Shown: one piece after another, positions 26,709-34,270 of the stretch
How positions within the stretch are numbered: position 1 is the first letter of the stretch
How the letters are laid out: each line of letters begins with the position of its first letter
NCBI GenBank assembly: GCA_017404205.1
Contig: JAFRCV010000019.1
Coordinates: 1 to 45,431, forward strand
DNA: 45,431 nt
Source of the DNA: Erysipelotrichaceae bacterium
GTDB taxonomy: Bacteria > Bacillota_I > Bacilli_A > Erysipelotrichales > Erysipelotrichaceae
Direction of reading: 5' to 3'
Notes under the pieces: model-generated
Seen by the model: only the letters and a program-made list of their open reading frames with translations
Database searches by the model: none
Told to the model about the DNA's origin: nothing
Made by a program: the position numbers and the translations under genes

Positions 26709-26862
26709 TGTCAACGAAAAGTAGACAGTTCTAAAAAGTCAGATGGAAGCCCTGTGAGAGTGTAAACTCTGCAGGGCTTTTGTATTTATGCTTATACATT
26801 GGTCTTTCATAGTTGTAATATTTGATATATTGATTTATGAATTCTTCCATACTTAAATGTAC
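26709..26862 (-). mobile_element. IS3-family remnant: transposase OrfB C-terminus and terminal inverted repeat
   Basis: The minus strand from 26862 reads VHLSMEEFINQYIKYYNYER and then PMYKHKYKSPAEF, stopping at 26731-26733. The INxYIxYYNxER pattern is the end of IS3/IS150 OrfB (rve integrase). TGTCAACGAAAAGTAGACAG at 26709-26728 looks like the element's terminal inverted repeat. Codons before 26862 cannot be followed as transposase, so most of the gene is gone. A hairpin at 26747-26779 (AAGCCCTG/CAGGGCTT plus AGAGT/ACTCT) lies within it and could end plus-strand transcripts of the toxin operon. Confidence 0.75.
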
Positions 26863-27016
26863 CTTTCTCATCCTCAATTACCTCCCAATAATAGATTACA
26901 TTATTAGGACATAATCGCTTTGGATTAGTCGGGACATTTTTCTTTTGGATTCACAAATACAAATGGTTCATTATGAAAAATTGATAACAATGTTATAATT
27001 AAAAGGGATTTTATAT
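26863..27016. other. Intergenic segment between IS3 remnant and the 27017 operon
   Basis: No ORF is supported. It may hold decayed mobile-element sequence next to the IS3 remnant. At 26991-26999 TGTTATAAT is a perfect extended -10 for the plus-strand gene at 27017, followed by AAAAGGGA (27001-27008) as ribosome-binding site. Confidence 0.6.
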
Positions 27017-27661
27017 ATGGTGATTGACATAGTTGAAGTATTTAAAAATAATTATTCTTATAAGATGATTGAGAATAAAGGATATCAATCATTTAAGATA
27101 TCTGGTTTGAAATTTAATTGTGAAGCATATGAACTTGAAGGTTTTGGTCGTTTGTCTATCATGAATGCTAAAGGTATGATGGGCTTAATGAAAATGAATT
27201 CAATAATCTTCAATCCTTTTGAAGTTGATTTACCTTTACTTTCAATTGATCGCATTATAGCTTTTGGCAATGATTCATTATATTTAGAAATGTATAATAC
27301 ATGTCTTAGCAATTTTGTTGATGAAAAAGATTTTTATATTATTAAAGATAAATATAAAGAATTAAATGATGTCATACAAAAAAGTCATTGGTATGATGAC
27401 ATTGAATATAAATGTTCAATTGTAAAGAAAGTTAAGAAAAATAATAGTGCTCTAATTGATGAATGCATCAATGATTATATAAATCTATATTTAGCTTTAG
27501 CTAAAAAAGCTGAAAAATGTGATTTCGAAGCTAAAAAAGCAAAAGCTAGAACATATAGTGATGGATTATTAAATAATGGTGGTCCAGCAACTGATGCCTT
27601 CTTGAAGACTTGGGGCAAAGATAAAACAAAAGATTTTTTTGATAAAGTTTTATTTGGATAA
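27017..27661 (+). CDS. Bilin-reductase-like (FDBR superfamily) protein, tentative
   Basis: 214 residues, no TM or signal, so cytoplasmic. Two blocks look like ferredoxin-dependent bilin reductases (PcyA/HY2/RCCR group, about 230-250 residues): VDLPLLSIDRI around 70-80, corresponding to the D(L/M)P-LS-D strand, and the C-terminal pattern of an aromatic/Gln-rich helix, a TxxFLxxWG-like segment and a terminal FFDKVLFG (FDBRs end in VLFD). Those enzymes reduce linear tetrapyrroles with ferredoxin electrons. The resemblance is from memory of family patterns and is distant; conserved catalytic Asp/His cannot be assigned. It starts a four-gene operon and has a normal ribosome-binding site. Confidence 0.4.
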   Translation: MVIDIVEVFKNNYSYKMIENKGYQSFKISGLKFNCEAYELEGFGRLSIMNAKGMMGLMKMNSIIFNPFEVDLPLLSIDRIIAFGNDSLYLEMYNTCLSNFVDEKDFYIIKDKYKELNDVIQKSHWYDDIEYKCSIVKKVKKNNSALIDECINDYINLYLALAKKAEKCDFEAKKAKARTYSDGLLNNGGPATDAFLKTWGKDKTKDFFDKVLFG

Positions 27662-27672
27662 GGAGAGAATTT

Positions 27673-28536
27673 ATGAAAATCTTATTAGCTGGTGCTTTTG
27701 GAAACTTGGGTTTTGAAATTCTAAAAGCTTTATGTGCTACAACCAATGAAATTGTTGCAGCCGATTTAAAAGAAAAGGAAAACAACGGTTTAGAAGGCAA
27801 ATATAAATTTGTTTCTATTGACGCAACTAATCCAAAAAGTTTGCAAGGTGTTTGTGATGGTGTGGAAACAGTTATTACAACAATGGGCTTAACTGGAGCA
27901 TCTGTTAAATTTACATCTTATGATATTGATTATCAAGGCAATTTAAATCTTTATAATGAAGCTAAAAAAGCAGGTGTTAAAAACTTCAACTATATTTCAG
28001 TTATAGCTTGTAGAGAAGCTGGTGCAGAAAAAGTACCAATGCTACATGCAAAAGCAATGTTTGAAGATGAAATAATGAAGGGTGAAATGAATTATGTTAT
28101 ATATCGTCCTACAGGTTATTTCTATGATATTTGTAAAGTATTTAAACCATACATTGATAAAGGTGAAATGCAATTACTTAAAGGTTATCACAATGTAAAA
28201 GCTAATGTAGTTGATTGTCCTGATTTTGCCAAGTATATTGTAGAACACATGAATGATAAAAATGCTATTTATGAAGTTGGTGGCAAAGAGACATATACAT
28301 ATGAAGAGATGGCTAAATTATGTTTTAAAGCTGCAAACAAACCTGTAATTATTAAAGATAGTCCTATTTGGATGTTTAATATACTTGCTAATTTACCAAA
28401 GATTAAAAAATCTGGAAGACATGATATTATTCTATTCTCTAAATGGACTTTATCTCATGATTTAGTTGGCAAAGATGTTGCAGGTGAGGCTTCATTTGCT
28501 GAATATATTAAAGATTATTTTGGAGGAAAACAATAA
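27673..28536 (+). CDS. NAD(P)-binding atypical SDR (NmrA/DVR-like)
   Basis: 287 residues with a Rossmann GAFGNLG (7-13) and an atypical/extended SDR layout lacking a clear YxxxK; a KAMFED/YRPTGYF region follows as in NmrA-like proteins, complex-I NDUFA9-like and divinyl-reductase-like reductases. It probably reduces a small molecule with NAD(P)H. AGGAGA precedes the ATG, twelve bases after the 27017 gene, and its TAA overlaps the next ATG (TAATG). The tight link to a bilin-reductase-like gene and a steroid-reductase-like gene suggests a multi-step reduction pathway; the substrate is unknown. Confidence 0.75.
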   Translation: MKILLAGAFGNLGFEILKALCATTNEIVAADLKEKENNGLEGKYKFVSIDATNPKSLQGVCDGVETVITTMGLTGASVKFTSYDIDYQGNLNLYNEAKKAGVKNFNYISVIACREAGAEKVPMLHAKAMFEDEIMKGEMNYVIYRPTGYFYDICKVFKPYIDKGEMQLLKGYHNVKANVVDCPDFAKYIVEHMNDKNAIYEVGGKETYTYEEMAKLCFKAANKPVIIKDSPIWMFNILANLPKIKKSGRHDIILFSKWTLSHDLVGKDVAGEASFAEYIKDYFGGKQ

Positions 28537-29363
28537 TGTTTAGTTTAGATCCAAGCTTTGTAGGTAAAGCATGGCCTTTATTTATGTGGACAATTACAAT
28601 TGTGGCAGCAATTGGTTGTTGTATGGGCTTTAAAGAATTTGTATGGTTTATGTCTGTGGGCTATGGCTTTGCGGTAATGTGCATTGGCGTTTTCCATTTA
28701 ATATTTGGATTAATTAATAGTTCACTAACAATTGCCACAGCAATTATTTCAATATTGTTTATTATTTATGGATATCGCTTAGGTGGTTACATTTTAAAAA
28801 GAGAATTAACAAACGCTCATTACAAAAAGACTCTTGAATCAACAGGTTCTACAAAGGCTATGCCTATTCCTGTTTCGATTATGATGTGGGCAATGATGAG
28901 CCTTTTATATACAGCACAAACATCTTCATTAACATATCGTGTTATAAATGGTGCTAAGGATAATTTCTTTGTTTATCTAGGAATTGTAATTATGATTCTT
29001 GCGATTGTAGGCGAAGCAACAGCTGATAAACAAAAATCAGCAGCAAAGAAATTAAATCCAAAAAGATTCTGTGATACAGGTTTATATAAAATCGTTAGAT
29101 GTCCTAATTACTTCTCAGAGATTTTATTTTGGGTAGGTGTATCCGTATCTGGTATTGGTGCTGTAAGTGGTAAACAATGGATTGTTGTTATTATCGCTTT
29201 AGTCATGATCACCTTTATCATGTATAATTCAGCACAAAGATTAGAATTAAGACAAGAGAAGAATTATGGTTTAGATAAAGAATATCAAAAATATTCTGAT
29301 ACTACGCCTTTGATATTTCCATTTACAAAACAATATCATTCTATGAAGGTATATAGGGATTAA
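28536..29363 (+). CDS. DUF1295 / steroid 5-alpha-reductase-like membrane protein
   Basis: 275 residues with about six to seven TM helices. The C-terminal third has the family signature: FCDTGLYKIVRCPNYFSEIL (about 180-199), then a hydrophobic pair and an RxExxY-P-F tail. DUF1295 proteins belong to the superfamily of steroid 5-alpha reductases and isoprenylcysteine methyltransferases, which bind NADPH or SAM at this C-terminal site and act on lipophilic substrates in the membrane. Overlaps the SDR by one base and is followed one base later by a six-TM protein, so it is in the same operon. Confidence 0.8.
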   Translation: MFSLDPSFVGKAWPLFMWTITIVAAIGCCMGFKEFVWFMSVGYGFAVMCIGVFHLIFGLINSSLTIATAIISILFIIYGYRLGGYILKRELTNAHYKKTLESTGSTKAMPIPVSIMMWAMMSLLYTAQTSSLTYRVINGAKDNFFVYLGIVIMILAIVGEATADKQKSAAKKLNPKRFCDTGLYKIVRCPNYFSEILFWVGVSVSGIGAVSGKQWIVVIIALVMITFIMYNSAQRLELRQEKNYGLDKEYQKYSDTTPLIFPFTKQYHSMKVYRD

Positions 29364-29364
29364 T

Positions 29365-29958
29365 ATGAAAGAATTTACTATTTCAATGGCTTTAGTAGAT
29401 TATATTCCAGTAATTTTATTTTTACTTGGAACCAATCTATTTGCTAAAGATTTTAAACACGCAATGTCTAAATTAACTTATTGTTTATTTAGAATAGGAA
29501 CTTTAATGGTTTTTATTGCAGGAGCAATTAAGGCAACTTATAAATTAACTTATGCTTTAGGATTAGGCGATTTTATATGGATGTCAAATCAATTCTTTTC
29601 TAATCAAGCATTTGGTTTTTTATTAGCTGGTATTGGATTAACCATTGCTGCTGTCAAATATAAAAAGAATAGGGCTTATGCATTGATTCCAACTATGGGA
29701 CTTGTAGGAATTATGATAATTGGTTTAGGAGCGATGGATGCATCTTTAGCTTATATTTCTTCAAAAATGAAGAAGCCTTCTGCACTTATTTGTTTCATTG
29801 TTTCTTTCTTTTTATCACTTGCTATGGGCTACTTATCAACAAAGAATTTTGATTCAGCAGCAATGAATTGGATAGCTCAATTTGTAAATATTTGTGGTCA
29901 ATTGTTGTTATTTGTTGGCTGTAAGATATTACATAAAGCAGGATTAAAGGATTATTAA
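29365..29958 (+). CDS. Six-TM membrane protein of unknown family
   Basis: 197 residues, almost entirely hydrophobic, with about six TM segments and a short basic C-terminus. No motif that I recognise. It begins one base after the DUF1295 gene and ends just before a terminator, so it is the last gene of the 27017 operon. It could be a transporter or membrane partner for the preceding reductase; that is inference from position only. Confidence 0.7.
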   Translation: MKEFTISMALVDYIPVILFLLGTNLFAKDFKHAMSKLTYCLFRIGTLMVFIAGAIKATYKLTYALGLGDFIWMSNQFFSNQAFGFLLAGIGLTIAAVKYKKNRAYALIPTMGLVGIMIIGLGAMDASLAYISSKMKKPSALICFIVSFFLSLAMGYLSTKNFDSAAMNWIAQFVNICGQLLLFVGCKILHKAGLKDY

Positions 29959-29961
29959 AAT

Positions 29962-29984
29962 AAAGCCCTAATGGGCTTTTTAAT
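29962..29984 (+). terminator. Terminator of the 27017-29958 operon
   Basis: AAAGCCC (29962-29968), loop TAAT, GGGCTTT (29973-29979), then TTAAT. It ends immediately before the next start codon. Confidence 0.75.
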
Positions 29985-30518
29985 ATGCTTATGAATTTTA
30001 TTAATAATTTAGATAATAAATATAAAGATAATGGTGTTTGGCAATTTATTAAATTCAATATTGTCAGTTTTACAATTACTTTAGTTCAATTATTGTTAGC
30101 TAATATATTGCCACTATTATTTGATGATTTAACAATTAAACTTCCAGTCTTCTTACAAGGAATATTTGATAGTAAAACTTTATTTAATGGCGATAGTAAA
30201 TATGTTATTGATGGCGTTGTAACTTGGGGCTATGTACTTCCGTTTTTCTTATCAAATCTAATAGCTAATATTTATGGCTATTTTGTAAATATGAAAGCAA
30301 CATTTAAAGGAAAAGGAAATAAAACAAGTTTGTTGATTTATTTTGTTGTCATCATAGTGTTAATATTATTTACAACTTGGCTTCAAGGTATCGTTGTAGG
30401 TGCTTTAGCAAATGGCAGTTTTGCATCTTTATCAAGGACAATTGCAGCATTATTAGCTGGCATAGTACAAACATTGATTATTTTTCCACTTGAAAAATAT
30501 GTGTTGTTTGCTAAATAA
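29985..30518 (+). CDS. GtrA-like membrane protein 1
   Basis: 177 residues with four TM helices spread as in GtrA-like proteins: a KFNIVSFTITLVQLLLANI first helix, an NxxANIYGYFVNMKATFKGK loop and a C-terminal FPLEKYVLF end. GtrA-like proteins are thought to flip or move polyprenyl-phosphate sugars or assist their transfer. A second GtrA-like gene follows 23 bases later. The start could be ATG 29985 or 29991; no ribosome-binding site precedes either, and the upstream terminator abuts them. Confidence 0.75.
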   Translation: MLMNFINNLDNKYKDNGVWQFIKFNIVSFTITLVQLLLANILPLLFDDLTIKLPVFLQGIFDSKTLFNGDSKYVIDGVVTWGYVLPFFLSNLIANIYGYFVNMKATFKGKGNKTSLLIYFVVIIVLILFTTWLQGIVVGALANGSFASLSRTIAALLAGIVQTLIIFPLEKYVLFAK

Positions 30519-30541
30519 TAAATAGTATATTGAGGTGCTTT

Positions 30542-30940
30542 ATGGAGAAGAAAGAAATACTAAGAGCAGTTAAATTTACATTATTTTCAATTAGCGCAGG
30601 TTTAATTGAAATTGGTAGTTTTGCGCTATTAAATGAAATATTTCATTTGGATTATTGGGTTTCTTATCTAACGGCCTTAATTTTATCTGTATTATGGAAT
30701 TTTACTTTAAATAGAAACTTTACTTTCAAGTCAGCAGGAAATGTTCCTAAAGCCATGCTAAAAGTTGCCTTATTCTACTTAGTATTTACACCAGCCACAA
30801 CTTGGTTAGAACATTATTTGACAAGTCTAGGATGGAATGAATACTTAGTTACAGGAATAAATATGGTACTAAATTTTGTGCTTGAATACTTATACCAAAA
30901 ATATTATGTATTTAAAGATTCAATTGATACAAAGGAATAA
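30542..30940 (+). CDS. GtrA-family membrane protein 2
   Basis: Start chosen at ATG 30542, preceded by TGAGGTG (30531-30537), rather than an upstream TTG; this gives 132 residues, the usual GtrA length. Four TM helices; the motif FTLFSISAGLIEIGSFALLN (helix 1), LWNFTLNRNFTFKS (after helix 2) and a final LEYLYQKYYVFK are classic for the family. Likely in lipid-linked sugar translocation for cell-surface glycans, paired with the preceding GtrA-like protein. Ends before a strong bidirectional terminator. Confidence 0.9.
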   Translation: MEKKEILRAVKFTLFSISAGLIEIGSFALLNEIFHLDYWVSYLTALILSVLWNFTLNRNFTFKSAGNVPKAMLKVALFYLVFTPATTWLEHYLTSLGWNEYLVTGINMVLNFVLEYLYQKYYVFKDSIDTKE

Positions 30941-30943
30941 GAA

Positions 30944-30975
30944 AAAAGAAGTTCAAATTTGAACTTCTTTTTATG
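30944..30975. terminator. Bidirectional terminator between gtrA-like genes and the ABC ATPase gene
   Basis: AAAAGAAGTTCAAA (30944-30957) is followed directly by its inverse TTTGAACTTCTTTT (30958-30971), then T. It ends both converging transcripts. Confidence 0.9.
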
Positions 30976-31756
30976 ATAGAACTATTGAATCATTTAATTC
31001 ACCATTTTCATTAAATAATTCTAATAAATCATTTATTGTAAGTTTTTCTTTTTCTTTTCCACTAACATCTAATATAATTTTTCCTTCATTCATCATAATT
31101 AGGCGATTGCCATATTTTAATGCATCACGCATATTATGAGTAACCATGAAGGCTGTTAAAGAATTCTTTTTAATTAATTCTTCCGTTAAATCAAGAACTA
31201 TCTTTGCTGTCTTAGGATCAAGAGCTGCAGTATGTTCATCTAATAATAATAATTTAGGTTTTTGTAATGTAGCCATTAAAAGAGTTAACGCTTGTCTTTG
31301 ACCACCAGACAACAATCCCACCTTGCTTGTTAAACGATTTTCAAGGCCTAAATTTAAGAGTTTTAACATTTCGATAAAGTGTTGCTTCTCTTCTGGCTTA
31401 ATTTGCCAAGAAAGACCTCTTTTTGCGCCTCTACGATTTGCAAGAGCTAGGTTTTCTTCAATTTGCATATTTGCTGCTGTTCCCATCATTGGATCTTGGA
31501 AAACTCTGCCTAGGAATTTAGCTCTTTGATGTTCAGCAAGGTTCGTAACATCAACCTCATCAAGAATTATTTGCCCTGAATCAACAAACCATGTTCCTGC
31601 AATGGCGTTTAATAATGTTGACTTACCAGCACCGTTGCCACCAATGATTGTTACAAAGTCACCATCATTCAATGTTAAGGATAAATTATTTAAAGCTCTT
31701 TTTTCATTTATGGAATTAGGATTAAAAGTCTTACTAATGTTTTTAATTTGTAGCAT
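30971..31756 (-). CDS. ABC ATPase of a TrpXYZ-type importer
   Basis: 261-residue ATPase with Walker A GGNGAGKST (about 39-47), signature LSGGQRQ, Walker B LLLLDEHTAALD and switch histidine VTHNM. It is the third gene of a minus-strand operon with an ABC_sub_bind-family binding protein and a LIV-H-like permease, the composition of the streptococcal trpXYZ tryptophan importer. The HT after Walker B (DEHTAALD) is usual for this subgroup. ATG overlaps the permease end by 14 bases. Confidence 0.92.
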   Translation of the reverse strand: MLQIKNISKTFNPNSINEKRALNNLSLTLNDGDFVTIIGGNGAGKSTLLNAIAGTWFVDSGQIILDEVDVTNLAEHQRAKFLGRVFQDPMMGTAANMQIEENLALANRRGAKRGLSWQIKPEEKQHFIEMLKLLNLGLENRLTSKVGLLSGGQRQALTLLMATLQKPKLLLLDEHTAALDPKTAKIVLDLTEELIKKNSLTAFMVTHNMRDALKYGNRLIMMNEGKIILDVSGKEKEKLTINDLLELFNENGELNDSIVLS

Positions 31757-32648
31757 CTTTTTTCTCCTTTTTCTTTATTTTTAAATGTGGCAATGATAAG
31801 AATATTGCAACAATTATGGCAGTGAATAATTTCATATCGTTTGTTGGAAGTTTTAACCATAATACAATGCCAATAAAGATGTAATAGATAACACCACCAA
31901 TCACAGCAGATCCAAGCAACAATAAGAAATTGTGTTCTTTTTTATTAGCACCAACAACAACCGTACCAATAATAATAGCTGCTAGGCCAATAACAATAGC
32001 ACCTCTACCAACAGATACATCAGCAAATCCTTGATATTGGGCAAGCAACGCTCCACCTAAAGCAACTATTCCATTTGATAATGCTAAGGCAGTTACTTTC
32101 ATTAAATTAATATTGATACCTTGAGCTTTAGCCATCTGTTCATTGCTTCCAGTAGCCCTTATAGCTGAACCAAGTTCTGTTCCAAAGAACCAATATAGAA
32201 TTAGCATTAAGGCAATTGCAAACAATAAAGCAACAAGAATCGATTTATTTGTATCTCTTAGAGATAACAATAAATGATATTCATTGACGTTGACAGCTTG
32301 ATTAGCTTTATTTCCTAATATATGAAGATTTATTGAATATAAAGCAATTTGAGTCAAAATTCCTGATAAAATAGGAGCAATTTTTAAAACAGTATGAAGT
32401 AATCCAGTTATAAGTCCAGCTATACAGCCAACAAGGAAGGCTATTATAACTGCCAATAATGCTGGTACACCGTTAATTATTAGCATTACACCAACAGCTG
32501 CACCAGTTGAGAAAGAGCCATCAACAGTTAAATCGGAAAAGTTAAGAATTTTATATGTCACATATAGACCTAAGGCCATAATGCCCCAAATCATACCTTG
32601 AGCGACATTGCCTGGTAGAGCTCTTAATAATGAAGAAAATGTCAGCAT
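31743..32648 (-). CDS. ABC permease of a TrpXYZ-type importer
   Basis: 301 residues with eight or more TM helices; the block FGTELGSAIRATGSNEQMAKAQ is the coupling loop of the branched-chain-amino-acid (LIV-H/M) permease family. Homologues of this binding protein/permease/ATPase trio import tryptophan or other aromatic compounds. It starts two bases after the binding-protein stop with only a weak ribosome-binding site, so translational coupling is likely. The tyrosine-rich leader upstream of the operon suggests tyrosine or a mix of aromatic amino acids as substrate. Confidence 0.9.
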   Translation of the reverse strand: MLTFSSLLRALPGNVAQGMIWGIMALGLYVTYKILNFSDLTVDGSFSTGAAVGVMLIINGVPALLAVIIAFLVGCIAGLITGLLHTVLKIAPILSGILTQIALYSINLHILGNKANQAVNVNEYHLLLSLRDTNKSILVALLFAIALMLILYWFFGTELGSAIRATGSNEQMAKAQGININLMKVTALALSNGIVALGGALLAQYQGFADVSVGRGAIVIGLAAIIIGTVVVGANKKEHNFLLLLGSAVIGGVIYYIFIGIVLWLKLPTNDMKLFTAIIVAIFLSLPHLKIKKKEKKDATN

Positions 32649-32650
32649 GA

Positions 32651-33592
32651 TTATTTAACTTCTATATAATCTGCAGGAACTTCAACATTGAACTTTTCAC
32701 ACAATGCGGCATTGTACATCTTAGACATTTCGTTTTCTTCTAATACTGGAAGAGTTGCAGGATCTTTACCATTTTCTAAAATATCATATGCCATTTCACC
32801 AGCCTTATAACCAATTTGGTAATAAGATAAGGAAACAGTAGCTACACCAATTCTTTTACAAATGCCTTCTTCTCCAGCAATTACAGGTTTAGAGAATTGA
32901 TCTGCACTTGCATAAGAAGCGATAGCATTATCAGTAGGTGCAAATACAACATCAGCCCACTCACAAGCATTAAAGGCAACTTGAGCAATATCATTACTAT
33001 CAGAGAATGTATATCTAGCTGACTGTAAACCAAGTTCTTCTAAATACACTTCAATTTCTTCAGCTTGAGCTACTGAATTAGCTTCAGCAGAAGAGAAGAT
33101 AATAGCTACTTTTTTGGCTTCTGGGAATAATTCAACTATTTGTTCAGCTTGTTTCTTCAATGCGCCAACAGCTAAATCACTAGTTCCAGTTACATTAATT
33201 CCTGTTGTGCCATTCCAATCATTGATTCCTAGTGCTGCAGCAAATGAAGTTACAGAAGTTGCGACAATTGGAATATCACCAGTAGCAGTTGCAGCTGCTT
33301 GTAAAGCTGGCGTAGCATTGGCAAAGATTAAATCAACATTGTTGGCAACAAATTGATTAGAAATAATAGAACAATTTGTTGGATCACCAGATGCATTTTG
33401 TTCATCAAAAACAACTCGATCACCAAGTTTATCTTTTAAAGCATCTTTAAAACCTTGTGTAGCCGAATCAAGTGCTGCATGTTGAACAAGTTGTAATACA
33501 CCAACATTGTAGGTTTTTTCACCATCTTCGTTTTTACTTCCACAAGCTGCAAGCATTAGACAAGCCAGTAGAATAAGAAATAATTTTTTCAT
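32651..33592 (-). CDS. Substrate-binding lipoprotein of a TrpX-like (ABC_sub_bind) importer
   Basis: The start is ATG at 33592 (minus), seven bases after AAGGAG; an upstream in-frame GTG lies inside the attenuator hairpin and is not credible. This gives 313 residues with a signal peptide and LAAC lipobox (C17). The body (YNVGVLQLVQHAALDSATQGFKDAL at the start, ANATPALQAA, TDNAIASY) is typical of the ABC_sub_bind/TrpX family, related to LivJ/LacI-type folds. First structural gene behind a tyrosine-rich leader peptide and a terminator-like hairpin. Probable ligand: an aromatic amino acid. Confidence 0.9.
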   Translation of the reverse strand: MKKLFLILLACLMLAACGSKNEDGEKTYNVGVLQLVQHAALDSATQGFKDALKDKLGDRVVFDEQNASGDPTNCSIISNQFVANNVDLIFANATPALQAAATATGDIPIVATSVTSFAAALGINDWNGTTGINVTGTSDLAVGALKKQAEQIVELFPEAKKVAIIFSSAEANSVAQAEEIEVYLEELGLQSARYTFSDSNDIAQVAFNACEWADVVFAPTDNAIASYASADQFSKPVIAGEEGICKRIGVATVSLSYYQIGYKAGEMAYDILENGKDPATLPVLEENEMSKMYNAALCEKFNVEVPADYIEVK

Positions 33593-33606
33593 AGATTTCT
33601 CCTTAC

Positions 33607-33643
33607 AAAATAAAAGCCGCACCACCTTTTGCTTCGTGCGACC
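33607..33643 (-). terminator. Attenuator terminator between the Tyr leader and the importer operon
   Basis: On the minus strand GTCGCAC (33642-33636) pairs with GTGCGGC (33622-33616), seven pairs with one G-T, followed by TTTTATTTT. It lies after the leader ORF and before the AAGGAG of the binding protein. An upstream segment on the minus strand, CTTTTGTGC within 33671-33662, can pair with GCAC...AAAAG in the terminator's 5' arm and loop, giving a competing antiterminator. Confidence 0.7.
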
Positions 33644-33673
33644 AACATTAATAAAAACAGTAGCACAAAAGCC

Positions 33674-33733
33674 TTACTTCATTATTCTAAAGTAATAATA
33701 ATAGTAATAACTTCTGTTTTCGTTTTTATTCAT
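33674..33733 (-). CDS. Tyrosine-rich leader peptide
   Basis: A 19-codon ORF on the minus strand, MNKNENRSYYYYYYFRIMK, stop TAA at 33676-33674. Six successive Tyr codons and one Phe are the hallmark of ribosome-mediated attenuation: scarcity of charged tRNA-Tyr stalls the ribosome and changes downstream folding. It lies 82 bases upstream of a TrpXYZ-type ABC operon with a terminator between. TTACTT and AAGTAA around the end of the ORF can pair as a 1:2 hairpin. The ATG is six bases after the -10, without a Shine-Dalgarno, so translation is probably leaderless. Confidence 0.75.
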   Translation of the reverse strand: MNKNENRSYYYYYYFRIMK

Positions 33734-33739
33734 ATTTAA

Positions 33740-33768
33740 AAGATACCATTACCATTGTTCTTTTGCAA
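33740..33768 (-). promoter_or_regulatory. Promoter of the Tyr leader and importer operon
   Basis: On the minus strand TTGCAA (33768-33763), 17-base spacer, TATCTT (33745-33740), with TGG before the -10. Transcription should start at or beside the leader ATG at 33733. Confidence 0.65.
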
Positions 33769-33859
33769 GACTATTGCGTAAATTTTACATAAAAATGAAA
33801 ATATTTTCATTTATTTAATAAAAGAGTGCTAAATTCAAGTAAAATTCACAAAATTACAA

Positions 33860-33865
33860 TATACT
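33860..33865 (+). promoter_or_regulatory. -10 of the zinc-ribbon gene, leaderless spacing
   Basis: TATACT six bases before the ATG at 33872; no Shine-Dalgarno between them. Confidence 0.5.
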
Positions 33866-33871
33866 TAAACT

Positions 33872-34270
33872 ATGTTAAATAGAATTAGAAATGCCATATA
33901 TAAGTTTATGTATGGTAGAAACGGATATGATGAACTTGGAAGATTTTTATTCATTCCAATTATTTTGTTAATGATATTATCGATAATAATAAGTGTTCCA
34001 ATTATAAAGATGATTTTTACACTTATTATTTGGATATTGATAATTTATATGTATTTCAGAATATTCTCAAAGAATATAGCGAAAAGAAAAGCTGAAAATG
34101 CAAAATATTTAAGTAAAAGAAATTATCTTCAAACAAGAATTAATCAAAGAAAAGAATATCGATTCTACACATGCCCTAAATGCAAAAAACATTTACGAGT
34201 TCCTAAGGGCAAAGGACGCATTATAATAACATGCAAGAATTGCGGTTATAAATTTGAAAGAAAGGCTTAA
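33872..34270 (+). CDS. Membrane protein with C-terminal zinc ribbon
   Basis: 132 residues: two TM helices (about 25-70), a basic linker, and a C-terminal zinc ribbon made by CPKCKKHLRVPKGKG and CKNCGYKF (about residues 101-127). Similar small proteins often sit beside J-domain genes and may serve as membrane adaptors, but no function is established to my knowledge. The J-domain gene starts at the base after its stop, so the two are coupled. Start supported by the -10 six bases upstream. Confidence 0.75.
   Translation: MLNRIRNAIYKFMYGRNGYDELGRFLFIPIILLMILSIIISVPIIKMIFTLIIWILIIYMYFRIFSKNIAKRKAENAKYLSKRNYLQTRINQRKEYRFYTCPKCKKHLRVPKGKGRIIITCKNCGYKFERKA

Noticed and set aside
33600-33643. T-box riboswitch, because AAAGGTGGTGCGGC resembles the AGGGTGGNACCGCG T-box
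   Set aside because: The sequence is in the 3' arm of the terminator rather than the 5' side, no stem I, AG bulge or specifier loop exists upstream, and an in-frame poly-Tyr ORF occupies that place.
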